Origin: Pontiellaceae bacterium B1224 | Lineage (GTDB): Bacteria; Verrucomicrobiota; Kiritimatiellia; Kiritimatiellales; Pontiellaceae | DNA length: 64,000 nucleotides | Direction: 5' to 3' | Assembly (NCBI GenBank): GCA_029432815.1 | Contig: JAROBA010000031.1 | Coordinates: 1 to 64,000 of the forward strand | Shown here: piece after piece, positions 23,171 to 32,041 of the stretch | Layout of the letters: every line of letters starts with the position of its first letter | Numbering within the stretch: position 1 is the stretch's first letter | The notes under the pieces: generated by a model | The model's database searches: none | What the model saw: only the letters and a program-made list of their open reading frames with translations | Told to the model about the DNA's origin: nothing | Translations under genes and position numbers: made by a program

Positions 23171-26100
23171 GCCGAAAACTTTTTCGAACGTTAGTTGTTG
23201 GTCTCCTTTTTTCCGCGACTGCGGTATTCGCCCAGGTCGGCGGGATTCGCGGGGTGGTGATCGATTCCGATTTCGAAGTGCCGCTGCCGGGCGTGAAGGT
23301 GGTCATATCTGAAACCGGTCAGGAAACGGTTTCGAATGATTCCGGCAGCTACAATCTGCAGAATGTTGAACCCGGTGCATATACACTGATGTTCAGCAAA
23401 GGGGGCTATACCCGCTTCACTCAATCGGGTGTTGTGGTTGTGTCCGGTCAGCTGAAAGATGTTGAAGCTAAAATGGCCGGTGAATATGAAGAAATGGATG
23501 AGCTCGTGGTTCGCGACATCCAGATGGGCGGTGCCTCCGAAGTCGGTTTGCTGAACCTCCGCTTGGAAAACGTGGCAATGATGGATTCCGTGGGCTCGGA
23601 TCTGATGGGGCAGGCCGGTGCTTCGGATGCCGCGCAGGCCTTGAGCCTGGTGCCGGGCACGACGGTACAGGATGGAAAATATGCCGTGGTCCGCGGGTTG
23701 CCGGACCGTTATGTCAGTTCGCAGATGAATAGCGTGGTGCTCCCTTCCGCCGACCCGGACAAACGCGCTGTGCAGTTGGATCAGTTTCCCAGCGATTTGA
23801 TTGAAAGCATGCAGGTGACTAAAACATTCACCCCGAATCAGCAGGGGGATGCTTCCGGTGGTGCGGTGAATATTGTGCTTAAGAGTATGCCGAAAGAACC
23901 CGTGCTGAAGTTCAAGCTTGGAACAAAGTATAAAACAACCCTTCCGGGTGACGCCGATTTTCTGACGTACACCGGGGTCAATATGGATTACTGGGGACAG
24001 CTGGAGGAGGCGGATAATCCGCAACCGTCCGGTACCACCTGGAACGGTGCGGTTGGGACCACCAAGGGCGATGCTCCGCCGATGTATAACTGGTCGCTGA
24101 CGGCCGGAGATACGTTCAAGGTTGCCGACAATGTGAATGTTTCAGCACTTGGAAACTTCTATTACAAATCGGATGCGTCGTACATCGGGGGAGCCACCGA
24201 TGACAAATGGTGGTTCAGAGATGGCGAGTATGTTCCGATTCATTCTGAAGAGGATCCGTTGTCAACCCTGCCTTACTCTCCTGCCGGGAAACAGTTTAAG
24301 ACCAGCCTGTATGATGTGGATCAGAGTACTGAGGAAATTCAATGGGGCGGTCTCGGTTCCATGGGGGTGGAAGTTGGCCGGCAGCAGGTTTCACTTTTGT
24401 ATATGGAAACGCATGTGGCCGAAAAAATATCTACACTGGCTGAAGATACGGCTGGTAAGGATTTTTACGTTACGTCGCAGGTGCCTGGCTACGATCCGCT
24501 GGCCCCGGGGGACAGTGGTGACTATGAGGATGCGGCTCCCTATCGGCGGAGCCAGACGCTTCAGTATGTGGAACGCGACACCTCGACCCTGCAGTTACAC
24601 GGAGAGCACGTGCTCCCGTTTCCAGAGTTTGGAAAAGAAGATTTTCTATGGTTTCTGGAACCGGAACTGGATTGGACGATTGCCAGTAGTGATTCCTACC
24701 TGAATAGTCCGGATAAACGTCTGTTCGGTTCCCTTTGGAAGCCGGGCTTCACGGAGATTACACCCGGCGGGCGAAATGGTCCCCAAACCAATACGGTTGC
24801 GCAAAGCTATTATCAGGATAAGCCCCCCGTGCAAACGCTGGGCAATGTGCAGCGGATCTGGGAAACCATTGATGAAACCAGCGATCAGTTTTTCCTGAAC
24901 GGTAGTTTGCCCTTTGAGCAGTGGAGTGGCGATAAGGGTGCTTTGAAACTGGGTTTATTTAATGATGAGGTTCGGCGTACTTACACGAAGGATTCGTATA
25001 GTAATACTAAAGAAGTAGGGAGTCCGGAAATCAATCCGACGACCGGACCCTCATTGCCGTGGAGCGAATTCTGGACCGATTATTACCCGACTGCGAATGA
25101 TGTCATGTTTGCTTCAACAATTGATGCAGGATATGAAGGGACCCAGGATATTTCGGCCTGGTACTACATGCTGGAGCTTCCGATTTCTTCTCAGTTCACC
25201 TTCATTGGTGGAGCACGCTACGAAAGTACTGATATATCGACCACAATTGTGGATCAGGAGGCGGATGTTTATTGGGTTAAGCCGGGCGGTACCGGTTTGT
25301 CCAAACTGTTGCCGGGGGAAGCGGATGTTGATTATCAGGAAGATGATGTTTTACCTTCACTTGGATTGGAAATTAAACCGCTTGATTCCGTAACCATTCG
25401 TCTGGCCTATGCTGAAACCGTGGCCCGTCAGACCTTCAAAGAGCTCACCCCGCTTCAGCAGCAGGAATATCTGGGTGCAGAAGTTTTTGTTGGGAATCCG
25501 AATCTGACGATGAGTAATCTGAAAAACTACGACCTGCGCGTGGATTATTCTCCCTATCCCGGCGGCCTGATTTCCGGTTCCTGGTTTTACAAAACAATTG
25601 AAGATCCGATCGAATACACTCAAGGCTACGCGGACAATGTCGGAAGCTATATTACACCGGTTAACTATCCGGAAGGAGAATTGACCGGCGTTGAGTTGGA
25701 GTTTCGCCAGCAGTTGGGGCACTTCTGGCAATCGCTCGAAGGCCTGACATTTGGAGCCAATGCCACCTTCATTCAGTCGGAGGTCACATTGGATGATGCG
25801 GATGCCGCCCGGCTGGAAGCCGCCGGCTACCCCGGAGCTACACGGGATATGCTCAATACGCCGGATCGTTTGTTCAATGTTAACCTGACCTACGATATTG
25901 CAAAATTCGGTACTCAGTTGGGGCTCTTTTATTTTGTGAAGGGCGATACGCTGGTTGCCGGCGCGAATTCGGCCATCGGATACACTCCGGATGTTTATGC
26001 CACTGAGTTTGGTGTGCTCAATTTTTCGGTTTCGCAGAAGCTGGGGAACCACATGAGATTAACTTTTAAAGCCAAGAATTTGACGGACCCGGAAATTCAG

Positions 26101-26196
26101 GAAGTCTATCGTTCGCCCTATACCGGAGAAGATCAGGTGAAGACCTCCTATCAACGCGGACTGGAATATTCCCTGGATCTGACCACCTTCTGGTAA
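23164..26196 (+). CDS. TonB-dependent outer-membrane receptor with CarboxypepD-like N-terminal domain
   Basis: 1010 residues. Signal peptide to about residue 23 (AVFA). Residues ~25-105 form a carboxypeptidase-regulatory-like domain (GIRGVVIDSDFEVPLPGVKVVIS, SGSYNLQNVEPGAYTLMFSK GGY). A TonB-box-like stretch EEMDELVVRD follows, then the plug with VVRGLPDRYVSSQMN, PSADPDKRAVQLDQFPSDLIESMQVTKTFTPNQQGDASGG split over its two conserved blocks. The remaining ~750 residues are barrel strands, ending in the aromatic LDLTTFW. The layout is that of Oar-type and catecholate/glycan receptors of PVC bacteria. The substrate is unknown. It lies between a TPR-like gene and the complete energy-coupling set (DUF3450, TtpC-like, ExbB, ExbD, TonB). 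Confidence 0.93.
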   Translation: MVSRKLFRTLVVGLLFSATAVFAQVGGIRGVVIDSDFEVPLPGVKVVISETGQETVSNDSGSYNLQNVEPGAYTLMFSKGGYTRFTQSGVVVVSGQLKDVEAKMAGEYEEMDELVVRDIQMGGASEVGLLNLRLENVAMMDSVGSDLMGQAGASDAAQALSLVPGTTVQDGKYAVVRGLPDRYVSSQMNSVVLPSADPDKRAVQLDQFPSDLIESMQVTKTFTPNQQGDASGGAVNIVLKSMPKEPVLKFKLGTKYKTTLPGDADFLTYTGVNMDYWGQLEEADNPQPSGTTWNGAVGTTKGDAPPMYNWSLTAGDTFKVADNVNVSALGNFYYKSDASYIGGATDDKWWFRDGEYVPIHSEEDPLSTLPYSPAGKQFKTSLYDVDQSTEEIQWGGLGSMGVEVGRQQVSLLYMETHVAEKISTLAEDTAGKDFYVTSQVPGYDPLAPGDSGDYEDAAPYRRSQTLQYVERDTSTLQLHGEHVLPFPEFGKEDFLWFLEPELDWTIASSDSYLNSPDKRLFGSLWKPGFTEITPGGRNGPQTNTVAQSYYQDKPPVQTLGNVQRIWETIDETSDQFFLNGSLPFEQWSGDKGALKLGLFNDEVRRTYTKDSYSNTKEVGSPEINPTTGPSLPWSEFWTDYYPTANDVMFASTIDAGYEGTQDISAWYYMLELPISSQFTFIGGARYESTDISTTIVDQEADVYWVKPGGTGLSKLLPGEADVDYQEDDVLPSLGLEIKPLDSVTIRLAYAETVARQTFKELTPLQQQEYLGAEVFVGNPNLTMSNLKNYDLRVDYSPYPGGLISGSWFYKTIEDPIEYTQGYADNVGSYITPVNYPEGELTGVELEFRQQLGHFWQSLEGLTFGANATFIQSEVTLDDADAARLEAAGYPGATRDMLNTPDRLFNVNLTYDIAKFGTQLGLFYFVKGDTLVAGANSAIGYTPDVYATEFGVLNFSVSQKLGNHMRLTFKAKNLTDPEIQEVYRSPYTGEDQVKTSYQRGLEYSLDLTTFW

Positions 26197-26263
26197 CACG
26201 CCCCTAATAATCTGCTCATTCCATCAAAACATTCTGACAATAGAAATCTAGCCAGAGGTATAT

Positions 26264-27013
26264 ATGAAAAAACAACTGTTGATAATTTTAGCAATTTCCG
26301 GTGTCGCTTTCGGAGCGCAGGGCGATGAGCTGGATCTGACCCGCGAGACCCTTTCGAAATGGGTGGAAACCCGTAAACTGATCTCTGAAGAAAAGCAAAC
26401 ATGGGAGCTCGAACGCGAAATTCTGGGCGACCGTATTGATCTGGTTCGGAGCGAGCGTGATACGCTCAACAGCAAGATCTATGAAACCCAGTCGCTGATC
26501 ACCGACGCAGATAAAAAGCGTGAGGATTTGGTTAAGGAAAAGGATGAGCTTAAAAACGCATCCGCAACATTGGTTAACCGAATCTTTACATTGGAGCGCG
26601 AGGTGCTGGCCCTGCTGCTAACCCTGCCGGAACCGGTCCAGGATCGCATTAAACCGTTGAGCCAACGCATTCCGAAAACGCAGGAAACCGATCTCTCTCT
26701 ATCTGAGCGCTACCAGAATGTGATCGGCATTATTAACGACCTTAACAAAGGGGCCGGTGAAATTACGGTGCTCAGCGAAGTGAAAACGCTCAAAGATGGA
26801 ACAACGGCTGAAGTGCAGACGCTCTATATCGGCTATTCCGCCGGTTATTCCTGCAACAACAACGGCGATGTGGCCTTCATCGGCAGACCGACTTCCAATG
26901 GTTGGAAGTGGGAGCAGAACAACGAAATTGCCCAGACGGTAGCCGATTCCATTTCCATTTTGAAAAATGAAAAAGTGGCGGCATTCCTGCCGTTGCCCGT
27001 CAGTATCGACTAA
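26264..27013 (+). CDS. DUF3450 periplasmic coiled-coil protein
   Basis: 249 residues. Signal peptide MKKQLLIILAISGVAFGAQ (cleavage near residue 18-20). Residues ~30-115 are a long coiled coil (KLISEEKQTWELEREIL, then LVRSERDTLNSKIYETQSLI). The C-terminal globular part contains EVQTLYIGYSAGYSCNNNGDVAFIGRP, the characteristic block of DUF3450, a family found almost only in TonB2-type operons. In Vibrio-like systems this protein accompanies TtpC and TonB2. It would act in the periplasm as part of the energy-transfer complex. A palindrome copy at 26893 gives the codons SNGWK. The gene is followed after 37 bases by the TtpC-like gene. Confidence 0.88.
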   Translation: MKKQLLIILAISGVAFGAQGDELDLTRETLSKWVETRKLISEEKQTWELEREILGDRIDLVRSERDTLNSKIYETQSLITDADKKREDLVKEKDELKNASATLVNRIFTLEREVLALLLTLPEPVQDRIKPLSQRIPKTQETDLSLSERYQNVIGIINDLNKGAGEITVLSEVKTLKDGTTAEVQTLYIGYSAGYSCNNNGDVAFIGRPTSNGWKWEQNNEIAQTVADSISILKNEKVAAFLPLPVSID

Positions 27014-27050
27014 CCCGTTTCAGCAACCTTTTGAACAGATAGGACACCAG

Positions 27051-28523
27051 ATGAACGATATAGGATTCTTTTATACTCAGCGCCGAAACCGATTAGAGCG
27101 CATGATGATATTCATCGCTTCTCTACTCGCCGTGTTGACCATGCGCACGTTTGCCGATTCGCAGACTGAAATGCAGCAGAAGCTCGAAGCCAGCCTGCAG
27201 GAACTTTCCAATGTTCGGAAAAACATTGCCACCGAAAAACTGCCGATGGCGAAAGGACTGAATGCCCTGGAAGACGAAGTGCTGGATGTTCGGCTCGAGC
27301 ACCAGAAGATTATGCGTCAGCTCGATAGTCGCAATCTGGACCTCAATAATCTGCGGGCGGATATCAAGGCGCGCAAGGGCGAGAAAAACTATATCGCCAA
27401 CCTGCTCGGCGAATATACCCGCAATTTTGAAACCCGCCTGCATATCGCCGAGCTGGATCAATATGATGATGTGGTTCAGTCGGCCATTCTGGCTCCGGAC
27501 AACACCAACCTTTCCGATCAGGAAATTTTCATTGAGCAGACCGCTCTGGTGGAGGCCTCGATTGGCCGGCTGCAGGCTGTGGTCGGCGGTGCGGCCTTCT
27601 CCGGAACAGCGGCCGGCGAAGACGGACTGGTTAAGCAGGGCGAATTTTTGCTGATCGGACCTATTGCACTGTTTACTGCGAACGACGGCTCGCTTTCCGG
27701 CATTGCCGAGCAGCGGCTCGGTTCGCTGGAACCGACGGTGCTGCCCTTTGCCAATCCAGCGAATGCCGTACTGATTGCTTCCACTGTGGCAGCCAGAGGC
27801 GGTTTGTTCCCATTCGATCCAAGCCTTGGAAATGCACGCAAGATTGAAGAGACCAAGGAAACCTTTAAGGAGCATATCCAGAAGGGCGGCATGGTGGCGT
27901 ACGTCATTCTCGGTATGTTCGGGCTCTGCATCGTGATTGCGGTCATCAAATGGATTCAGCTTTCTCTGATTCCGAAACCGTCCGAAAAAACGGTTCAGCC
28001 GGTACTTCGGGCCATGCTTGTGAACGACCATGTGAAGGCTGCTTCGGAGATTAAAAAGATTAAAGGCCCGACGGGAGCCATGCTCTCCGTGGGTATTGAA
28101 CATATCGATGAACCGAAAGATCTGGTGGAAGAAGTGATGTATGAAGAAATGCTCACCACCCGCATGAAGGTCACCCGGCTTACACCGGTGCTGAATATCT
28201 GTGCTTCCACCGCTCCGCTGATGGGACTGTTGGGTACCGTGACCGGTATCATCAACACCTTCAAACTGATTACCGTCTTCGGATCCGGCGACGTGAAGAC
28301 GCTTTCCGGCGGTATTTCCGAAGCGCTCATTACCACCGAACTCGGTTTGGTGGTGGCGATCTCCGCTTTGGTGCTGAGTGCCTTCCTGACCCGCAAGGCC
28401 AAGAGCATTACCGACAACATGGAACAGATTGCCATTCTCTTCATGAACCGCGCCACGCGCTCCGTGGAACAAGCCCCGGAAGCGGAAGAGGTTGTTGCTG
28501 ATCTCGAACCTGTACCTGCGTAA
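27051..28523 (+). CDS. TtpC-like MotA/TolQ/ExbB proton-channel family protein
   Basis: 490 residues from ATG 27051; longer frames upstream are not coding. After the peculiar start MNDIGFFYTQRRNRLERMM, a hydrophobic segment ends in TFA (about residue 36), probably a signal peptide. Residues ~40-120 form a coiled coil (KLEASLQELSNVRKNIATEKL), followed by a periplasmic domain. The last 200 residues are a TolQ/ExbB channel: KGGMVAYVILGMFGLCIVIAVIKW, then TRLTPVLNICASTAPLMGLLGTVTGIINTF and GGISEALITTELGLVVAISALVLSAF, with the conserved helix-2 and helix-3 motifs. Such TtpC proteins stabilise or extend the TonB2 complex in Vibrio. The start is duplicated in the relic at 19202. Confidence 0.9.
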   Translation: MNDIGFFYTQRRNRLERMMIFIASLLAVLTMRTFADSQTEMQQKLEASLQELSNVRKNIATEKLPMAKGLNALEDEVLDVRLEHQKIMRQLDSRNLDLNNLRADIKARKGEKNYIANLLGEYTRNFETRLHIAELDQYDDVVQSAILAPDNTNLSDQEIFIEQTALVEASIGRLQAVVGGAAFSGTAAGEDGLVKQGEFLLIGPIALFTANDGSLSGIAEQRLGSLEPTVLPFANPANAVLIASTVAARGGLFPFDPSLGNARKIEETKETFKEHIQKGGMVAYVILGMFGLCIVIAVIKWIQLSLIPKPSEKTVQPVLRAMLVNDHVKAASEIKKIKGPTGAMLSVGIEHIDEPKDLVEEVMYEEMLTTRMKVTRLTPVLNICASTAPLMGLLGTVTGIINTFKLITVFGSGDVKTLSGGISEALITTELGLVVAISALVLSAFLTRKAKSITDNMEQIAILFMNRATRSVEQAPEAEEVVADLEPVPA

Positions 28524-28557
28524 TCAATCACGCTTCACGTTTCACGGATCACGCACT

Positions 28558-29184
28558 ATGGAAGAGTCGAAAACAATTTGGGAACAGGCCCTTGCCATCT
28601 GGGCATCCGGCGGGTGGGCCATGATTGCCCTGGCAGTAGATGCTCTGATTATTTTCTACATGGGATCCAGTATCTTTTACCGCATTCGGGAAAAGGGCTA
28701 TCTCTATGTTACGGAAAAGAAAATGAAACGCTGGGTCAAAGAGCCGGAGAAAGGCCGTGGGCCGGTTGGGCGCATGATTCGCTTTGTGATGAGTGCGAGC
28801 AATCTGAAGGAGATTAATATCTTCTTCGATGAGCTGAACCAAACGGAGATTGCGCCGATCAATCGCGATCTCAAAGTGATGCAGACCTGCGTGAGCATTG
28901 CACCGCTGCTGGGCTTGCTCGGCACGGTGACGGGCATGCTGGCAACCTTCGCCGCGCTGGCCACAGGATCGGGTGGCGACAAAACAATGGGTATGGTGGC
29001 TTCCGGTATTTCGGAAGCTCTCATTACCACCGAAACCGGTTTGCTCATTGCACTGCCGGGGTTGATTTTTCAATACAAACTGGGACGTGAACACCAGCAG
29101 TATAAAGCCTTTCTGGCCCACCTGCACACGGTCTGTTCACAACGAATTTTTAAGGATAGCCAGGCAACCGCCGAGGCCGCATGA
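28558..29184 (+). CDS. exbB: ExbB proton-channel subunit
   Basis: 208 residues from ATG 28558. Three membrane helices: WASGGWAMIALAVDALIIFYMGSSI at residues ~12-38, then LGLLGTVTGMLATFAAL and SEALITTETGLLIALPGLIFQYKLG. These two blocks hold the conserved MGLLGTVxGM and EALxTTxxGLxxAIP signatures of ExbB/TolQ. The protein forms the inner-membrane proton channel with ExbD and drives TonB. It follows the TtpC-like gene after 34 bases that resemble a dispersed repeat (CACGCTTCACGTTTCACGG). Two proteins of the ExbB family in one operon is the usual arrangement of TonB2-type systems. Confidence 0.92.
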   Translation: MEESKTIWEQALAIWASGGWAMIALAVDALIIFYMGSSIFYRIREKGYLYVTEKKMKRWVKEPEKGRGPVGRMIRFVMSASNLKEINIFFDELNQTEIAPINRDLKVMQTCVSIAPLLGLLGTVTGMLATFAALATGSGGDKTMGMVASGISEALITTETGLLIALPGLIFQYKLGREHQQYKAFLAHLHTVCSQRIFKDSQATAEAA

Positions 29185-29352
29185 ACATTTTAGAATATAG
29201 ATTTTCGAGTTTCGATTTATGGAACTCCCTCCTTCGCTCTTCGAGCTTCGGCGGACAGGCAGGCGGCGTTGGCCTTTTAACGGATGCGGTCGCAGACCCG
29301 AAAATCACCAATCAAAAATCACCAATCAAAATTTTTTTGCGGAGCAAATAAA
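29185..29352. repeat. Repeat patches inside the TonB operon
   Basis: Between exbB and exbD there are 168 bases without a gene: a TTCGAGTTTCGATTTATGG patch, CTCCTTCGCTCTTCGAGC and CTTCGGCGGACAGGCAGGCGG (29226-29265), and tandem AATCACCAATCAAAA (about 29306-29333). They are typical of dispersed filler sequences and relatives of the patches at 3958 and 4130. Confidence 0.6.
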
Positions 29353-29763
29353 ATGGGACGTTTTAAAAGTAGCGCGAACGACGATACCGAAGCAGTAGTG
29401 GATATTTCCCCGCTGATCGACTGCGTCTTCATTCTTCTTATCTTTTTCATTGTTACCACCACGTTTGTGGAAGAGACCGGTGTTGAAGTCGATAAGCCTC
29501 AGGCGGCTTCCTCGGTCCAGCTGGAAAAAACCAGCATCATGATTGCCATCACCGCCAACGGCGAAGTTGTGTACGGCGGAAATGAAATCGGTATCAGCGG
29601 GATTCGTCCGCTGGTGAAACGAATGATGCAGAAGGAAGAAGTTCCGGTCATCATTCAGGCCGATGCCAGCGTCATGTCCGGCCTGATGGTGCGGGTGATC
29701 GACGAAGCCAAGCTGGCCGGTGCCGTGAAGGTGAGTATTGCCACGCTGAAGAATCAGGGGTAG
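29353..29763 (+). CDS. exbD: ExbD/TolR family protein
   Basis: 136 residues from ATG 29353, preceded by GGAG. The single membrane segment VVDISPLIDCVFILLIFFIVTTTF holds the essential membrane aspartate (D in PLID) and is preceded by the charged NDDTEA segment. The periplasmic part contains ITANGEVVYGG, VPVIIQADASVMSGLMVRVID and ends AGAVKVSIATLKNQ, as in ExbD. It works with ExbB to use the proton gradient. Four bases separate its stop from the GTG of tonB, so the two are translationally coupled. Confidence 0.92.
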   Translation: MGRFKSSANDDTEAVVDISPLIDCVFILLIFFIVTTTFVEETGVEVDKPQAASSVQLEKTSIMIAITANGEVVYGGNEIGISGIRPLVKRMMQKEEVPVIIQADASVMSGLMVRVIDEAKLAGAVKVSIATLKNQG

Positions 29764-29766
29764 ATC

Positions 29767-30426
29767 GTGTTGGAAACCCTTGCCAGATTATTTCGTACGC
29801 TGCTCCGGCAGTCCATCAGCATTGGGCTGGGACTCGGCCTGACATTCTGTTTTTTTATGCTGCTTCCCATCCTGCAGGTCATTACCCAGCCGCCGAGCAA
29901 AGACCTGACGATTCGCACCGTGGATGTGGCCAACGTGCCGCCGCCACCGCCGCCTCCGATGGAGGAGGAAGAAGAGCCGGAACCGGAAGAGCAACCGCCT
30001 CCGCCGCCAGCAGTCGATGCCCAGCCGCTGGATCTTTCGCAGCTGGAACTGGCGTTGAATCCCGGCGACGGGGGATTCGGTGGTGGTGATTTTTCCATTA
30101 ATCTGGATGGTGTTGCCGGGGGCGGTGATGATGTGGATGCCATCTTTTCGCTGTCGGACCTCGACCAGAAACCGCGCGTGGTGTATCAGCCTACGCCGAT
30201 CTATCCGCCCGAGCTGGCTCGTAAGGGAATGCAGGGAACGGTCTATGTGTTGTTTGTGGTCGATCAGAATGGCCGGCCGCAGAACCTGAAAGTCCAGAAG
30301 TCCACGCACCCGTCCTTTAATAATCCGGCGCTTAAAGCCGTGAAGCAGTGGAAATTTGAACCGGGCAAACGTAAAGGCAAAGCCGTCCAGTTCCGGATGC
30401 GCGTGCCGATCACTTTCCAAAAGTAG
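29767..30426 (+). CDS. tonB: TonB energy transducer
   Basis: 219 residues from a GTG at 29767. One inner-membrane anchor (about residues 17-38, SIGLGLGLTFCFFMLLPIL), then a proline/acidic linker (VPPPPPPPMEEEEEPEPEEQPPPPP) and a second flexible, glycine-rich stretch. The C-terminal domain from about residue 138 has QPTPIYPPELARKGMQGTVYVLFVVDQNG, followed by HPSFNNPALKAVKQWKFEPG and RVPITFQK, the standard TonB fold with the conserved YP and (V)xxWxF(x)P motifs. It spans the periplasm and contacts the receptor's TonB box. The end of the gene overlaps a near-copy of the 15-bp palindrome (30415). Confidence 0.95.
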   Translation: MLETLARLFRTLLRQSISIGLGLGLTFCFFMLLPILQVITQPPSKDLTIRTVDVANVPPPPPPPMEEEEEPEPEEQPPPPPAVDAQPLDLSQLELALNPGDGGFGGGDFSINLDGVAGGGDDVDAIFSLSDLDQKPRVVYQPTPIYPPELARKGMQGTVYVLFVVDQNGRPQNLKVQKSTHPSFNNPALKAVKQWKFEPGKRKGKAVQFRMRVPITFQK

Positions 30427-30435
30427 GAACGAATT

Positions 30436-31947
30436 ATGAAAATTGATACCAATAAATTTTTAACCACCCGCTTCGCTGGAGACTCGGAGACACTGAGATT
30501 CAATTTGTCTCCGTGCCTCCGTGCCTCCGTGGTGAGTTTTTTCTTATTCGCCGGTCATGTGCAGGCAGATGAAATGCAGGATATGATCAATGCTCTTCCA
30601 GACATGGGAAGCATCAGTAAGCCGCCGGAATCGATGGTGAATACGAAACCGAAAAAGATTCAGGATCTCTCCATCTGGGATGAGGAAGAATTTCAGAGAC
30701 AGTTCATGGCCAGTTATGGCGTCAATACTGATATTGAACCTAAACTGACAGCGGTTGAATATGAACAGATGCAGAAAATTCTCGATGCCATGTCGGAAGA
30801 CGACGACACGGCAAAAGCGGAGCAGTTGTTGTTGAAAAACTGCAAGGAATCCTCGTCGGCCACCTTTGAATTCACGCTGGCGAATATCTATTTCCAACAG
30901 GACAAACTCAACGAAGCGCTGTATCGGTATGATCAGGCGATTGAGCAGTTTCCGAACTTTCGCCGCGCGTATAAAAATGCCGGGCTGATTCACGTGCGTA
31001 ACGGCGATTTTAAAAAAGCTATTCCGTACCTCACCAAAACGATTGAACTCGGTGGGCATTCGGGCATCGCGTATGGCCTGCTGGGCTTTGCGTATGGTTC
31101 AACCGAAAATCAGCTCTGTGCGGAATCGGCCTATCGTCAGGCCATTCTGCTCGATCCTGACACCGTTGACTGGCAGCTGGGGCTGGCCCGCAGCTTCTTT
31201 AAACAGCAGAAGTTCGGCGATGCCGTCAGCCTGTGCAATATTCTGATCGAAAAGAATCCGGACAATGGCGATTTCTGGCTGCTGCAGGCCAATGCCTACC
31301 TCGGCTTGAAACAGCCGATGCGGGCCGCTGAAAACTATGAATATGTAAATGCGATGGGCCAGTCCACACCGGAGAGCATGACTATGCTGGGTGATGTCTA
31401 TGTGAATGAAGAGCGCTGGGATATGGCGGCCGATGCCTACCTCCGGGCCTTTGAACTGGACAATGGAGCTCAGCCGGACAAAGCCTTGCGTGCGGCCAAA
31501 ATTCTGGCGGGTCGTGGGTCGCTCCAACAATCAACACGTATATTGAACCGTGTGGCGGAAAGGAAAAGTTCGCTGGATAAGGCGGATCTGAAAGAACTGC
31601 TGAAGTTGCAGGCGCGGGTCGCTGTTGCAGAAGGCGGCGGAGACGATGTGGTGGTTATTCTCGAAGAAGTAGTTGAAGTAGATCCGCTGGATGGCGAAGC
31701 GCTGATTCTGCTGGCGCAGCACTATGGTCGCAATACTCCGGAAAAGGCGGTCTTCTATTATGAGCGTGCCGCCGGCATTGAAAAGTATGAAGCCGAAGCC
31801 AAACTCTACCACGGACAGCTCCTGGTCGGGCAGGCCAAGTATATTGATGCCCTTCCGCTGCTTCGCCGTGCCTATGAACTCAAACCCCGCTCCGACATCG
31901 AAGACTACCTGAAACAGGTCGAACGCATTTCCAAAACCCGCAGTTAA
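30436..31947 (+). CDS. Exported TPR protein, last gene of the TonB operon
   Basis: 503 residues, nine bases after tonB. From about residue 130, clear TPR units follow each other (ANIYFQQDKLNEALYRYDQAIEQFP, AGLIHVRNGDFKKAIPYLTKTIEL, AYGSTENQLCAESAYRQAILLDP, LGLARSFFKQQKFGDAVSLCNILIEKNP within the usual 34-residue period). TPR proteins conclude many TonB2/DUF3450 operons and are thought to hold the periplasmic complex together. The N-terminus is odd: residues ~10-36 are encoded by a dispersed repeat (about 30470-30535) whose translation (FNLSPCLRASVVSFFLFAGHVQA) yields the hydrophobic core of the signal peptide. No other start lies between this and the mature part, so the repeat is used as coding sequence. 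Confidence 0.85.
   Translation: MKIDTNKFLTTRFAGDSETLRFNLSPCLRASVVSFFLFAGHVQADEMQDMINALPDMGSISKPPESMVNTKPKKIQDLSIWDEEEFQRQFMASYGVNTDIEPKLTAVEYEQMQKILDAMSEDDDTAKAEQLLLKNCKESSSATFEFTLANIYFQQDKLNEALYRYDQAIEQFPNFRRAYKNAGLIHVRNGDFKKAIPYLTKTIELGGHSGIAYGLLGFAYGSTENQLCAESAYRQAILLDPDTVDWQLGLARSFFKQQKFGDAVSLCNILIEKNPDNGDFWLLQANAYLGLKQPMRAAENYEYVNAMGQSTPESMTMLGDVYVNEERWDMAADAYLRAFELDNGAQPDKALRAAKILAGRGSLQQSTRILNRVAERKSSLDKADLKELLKLQARVAVAEGGGDDVVVILEEVVEVDPLDGEALILLAQHYGRNTPEKAVFYYERAAGIEKYEAEAKLYHGQLLVGQAKYIDALPLLRRAYELKPRSDIEDYLKQVERISKTRS
30470..30535 (+). repeat. Dispersed CCTCCGTGCCTCCGTGG repeat used as signal-peptide coding sequence
   Basis: The stretch with GAGACTCGGAGACACTGAG and TCTCCGTGCCTCCGTGCC is a variant of a short repeat widespread between genes of environmental bacteria (cctccgtgcctccgtggtg type). 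Here it lies inside the first 35 codons of the TPR gene. Confidence 0.65.
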
Positions 31948-31955
31948 AGGATGAG

Positions 31956-32025
31956 CCGCAGAAGAGCGAACATGGAATCATGAATTTCGAAGGAAAATAC
32001 ATCTTCATTCTGCGGTTCCATGTTC
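31956..32025. repeat. Intergenic element with crossing complementarity
   Basis: CCGCAGAA (31956-31963) pairs with TTCTGCGG (32008-32015), and GAACATGGAA (31968-31977) pairs with TTCCATGTTC (32016-32025). The pairs cross (a-b-a'-b'), the geometry of an H-type pseudoknot if transcribed. It fills the spacer between the TPR gene and the next gene. Confidence 0.7.
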
Positions 32026-32041
32026 AGTCATCGACATTCCC

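Noticed and set aside
27123-28472. 449-codon minus-strand ORF opposite the TtpC-like gene
   Set aside because: The plus-strand frame has all TolQ/ExbB signatures; the minus frame has none.
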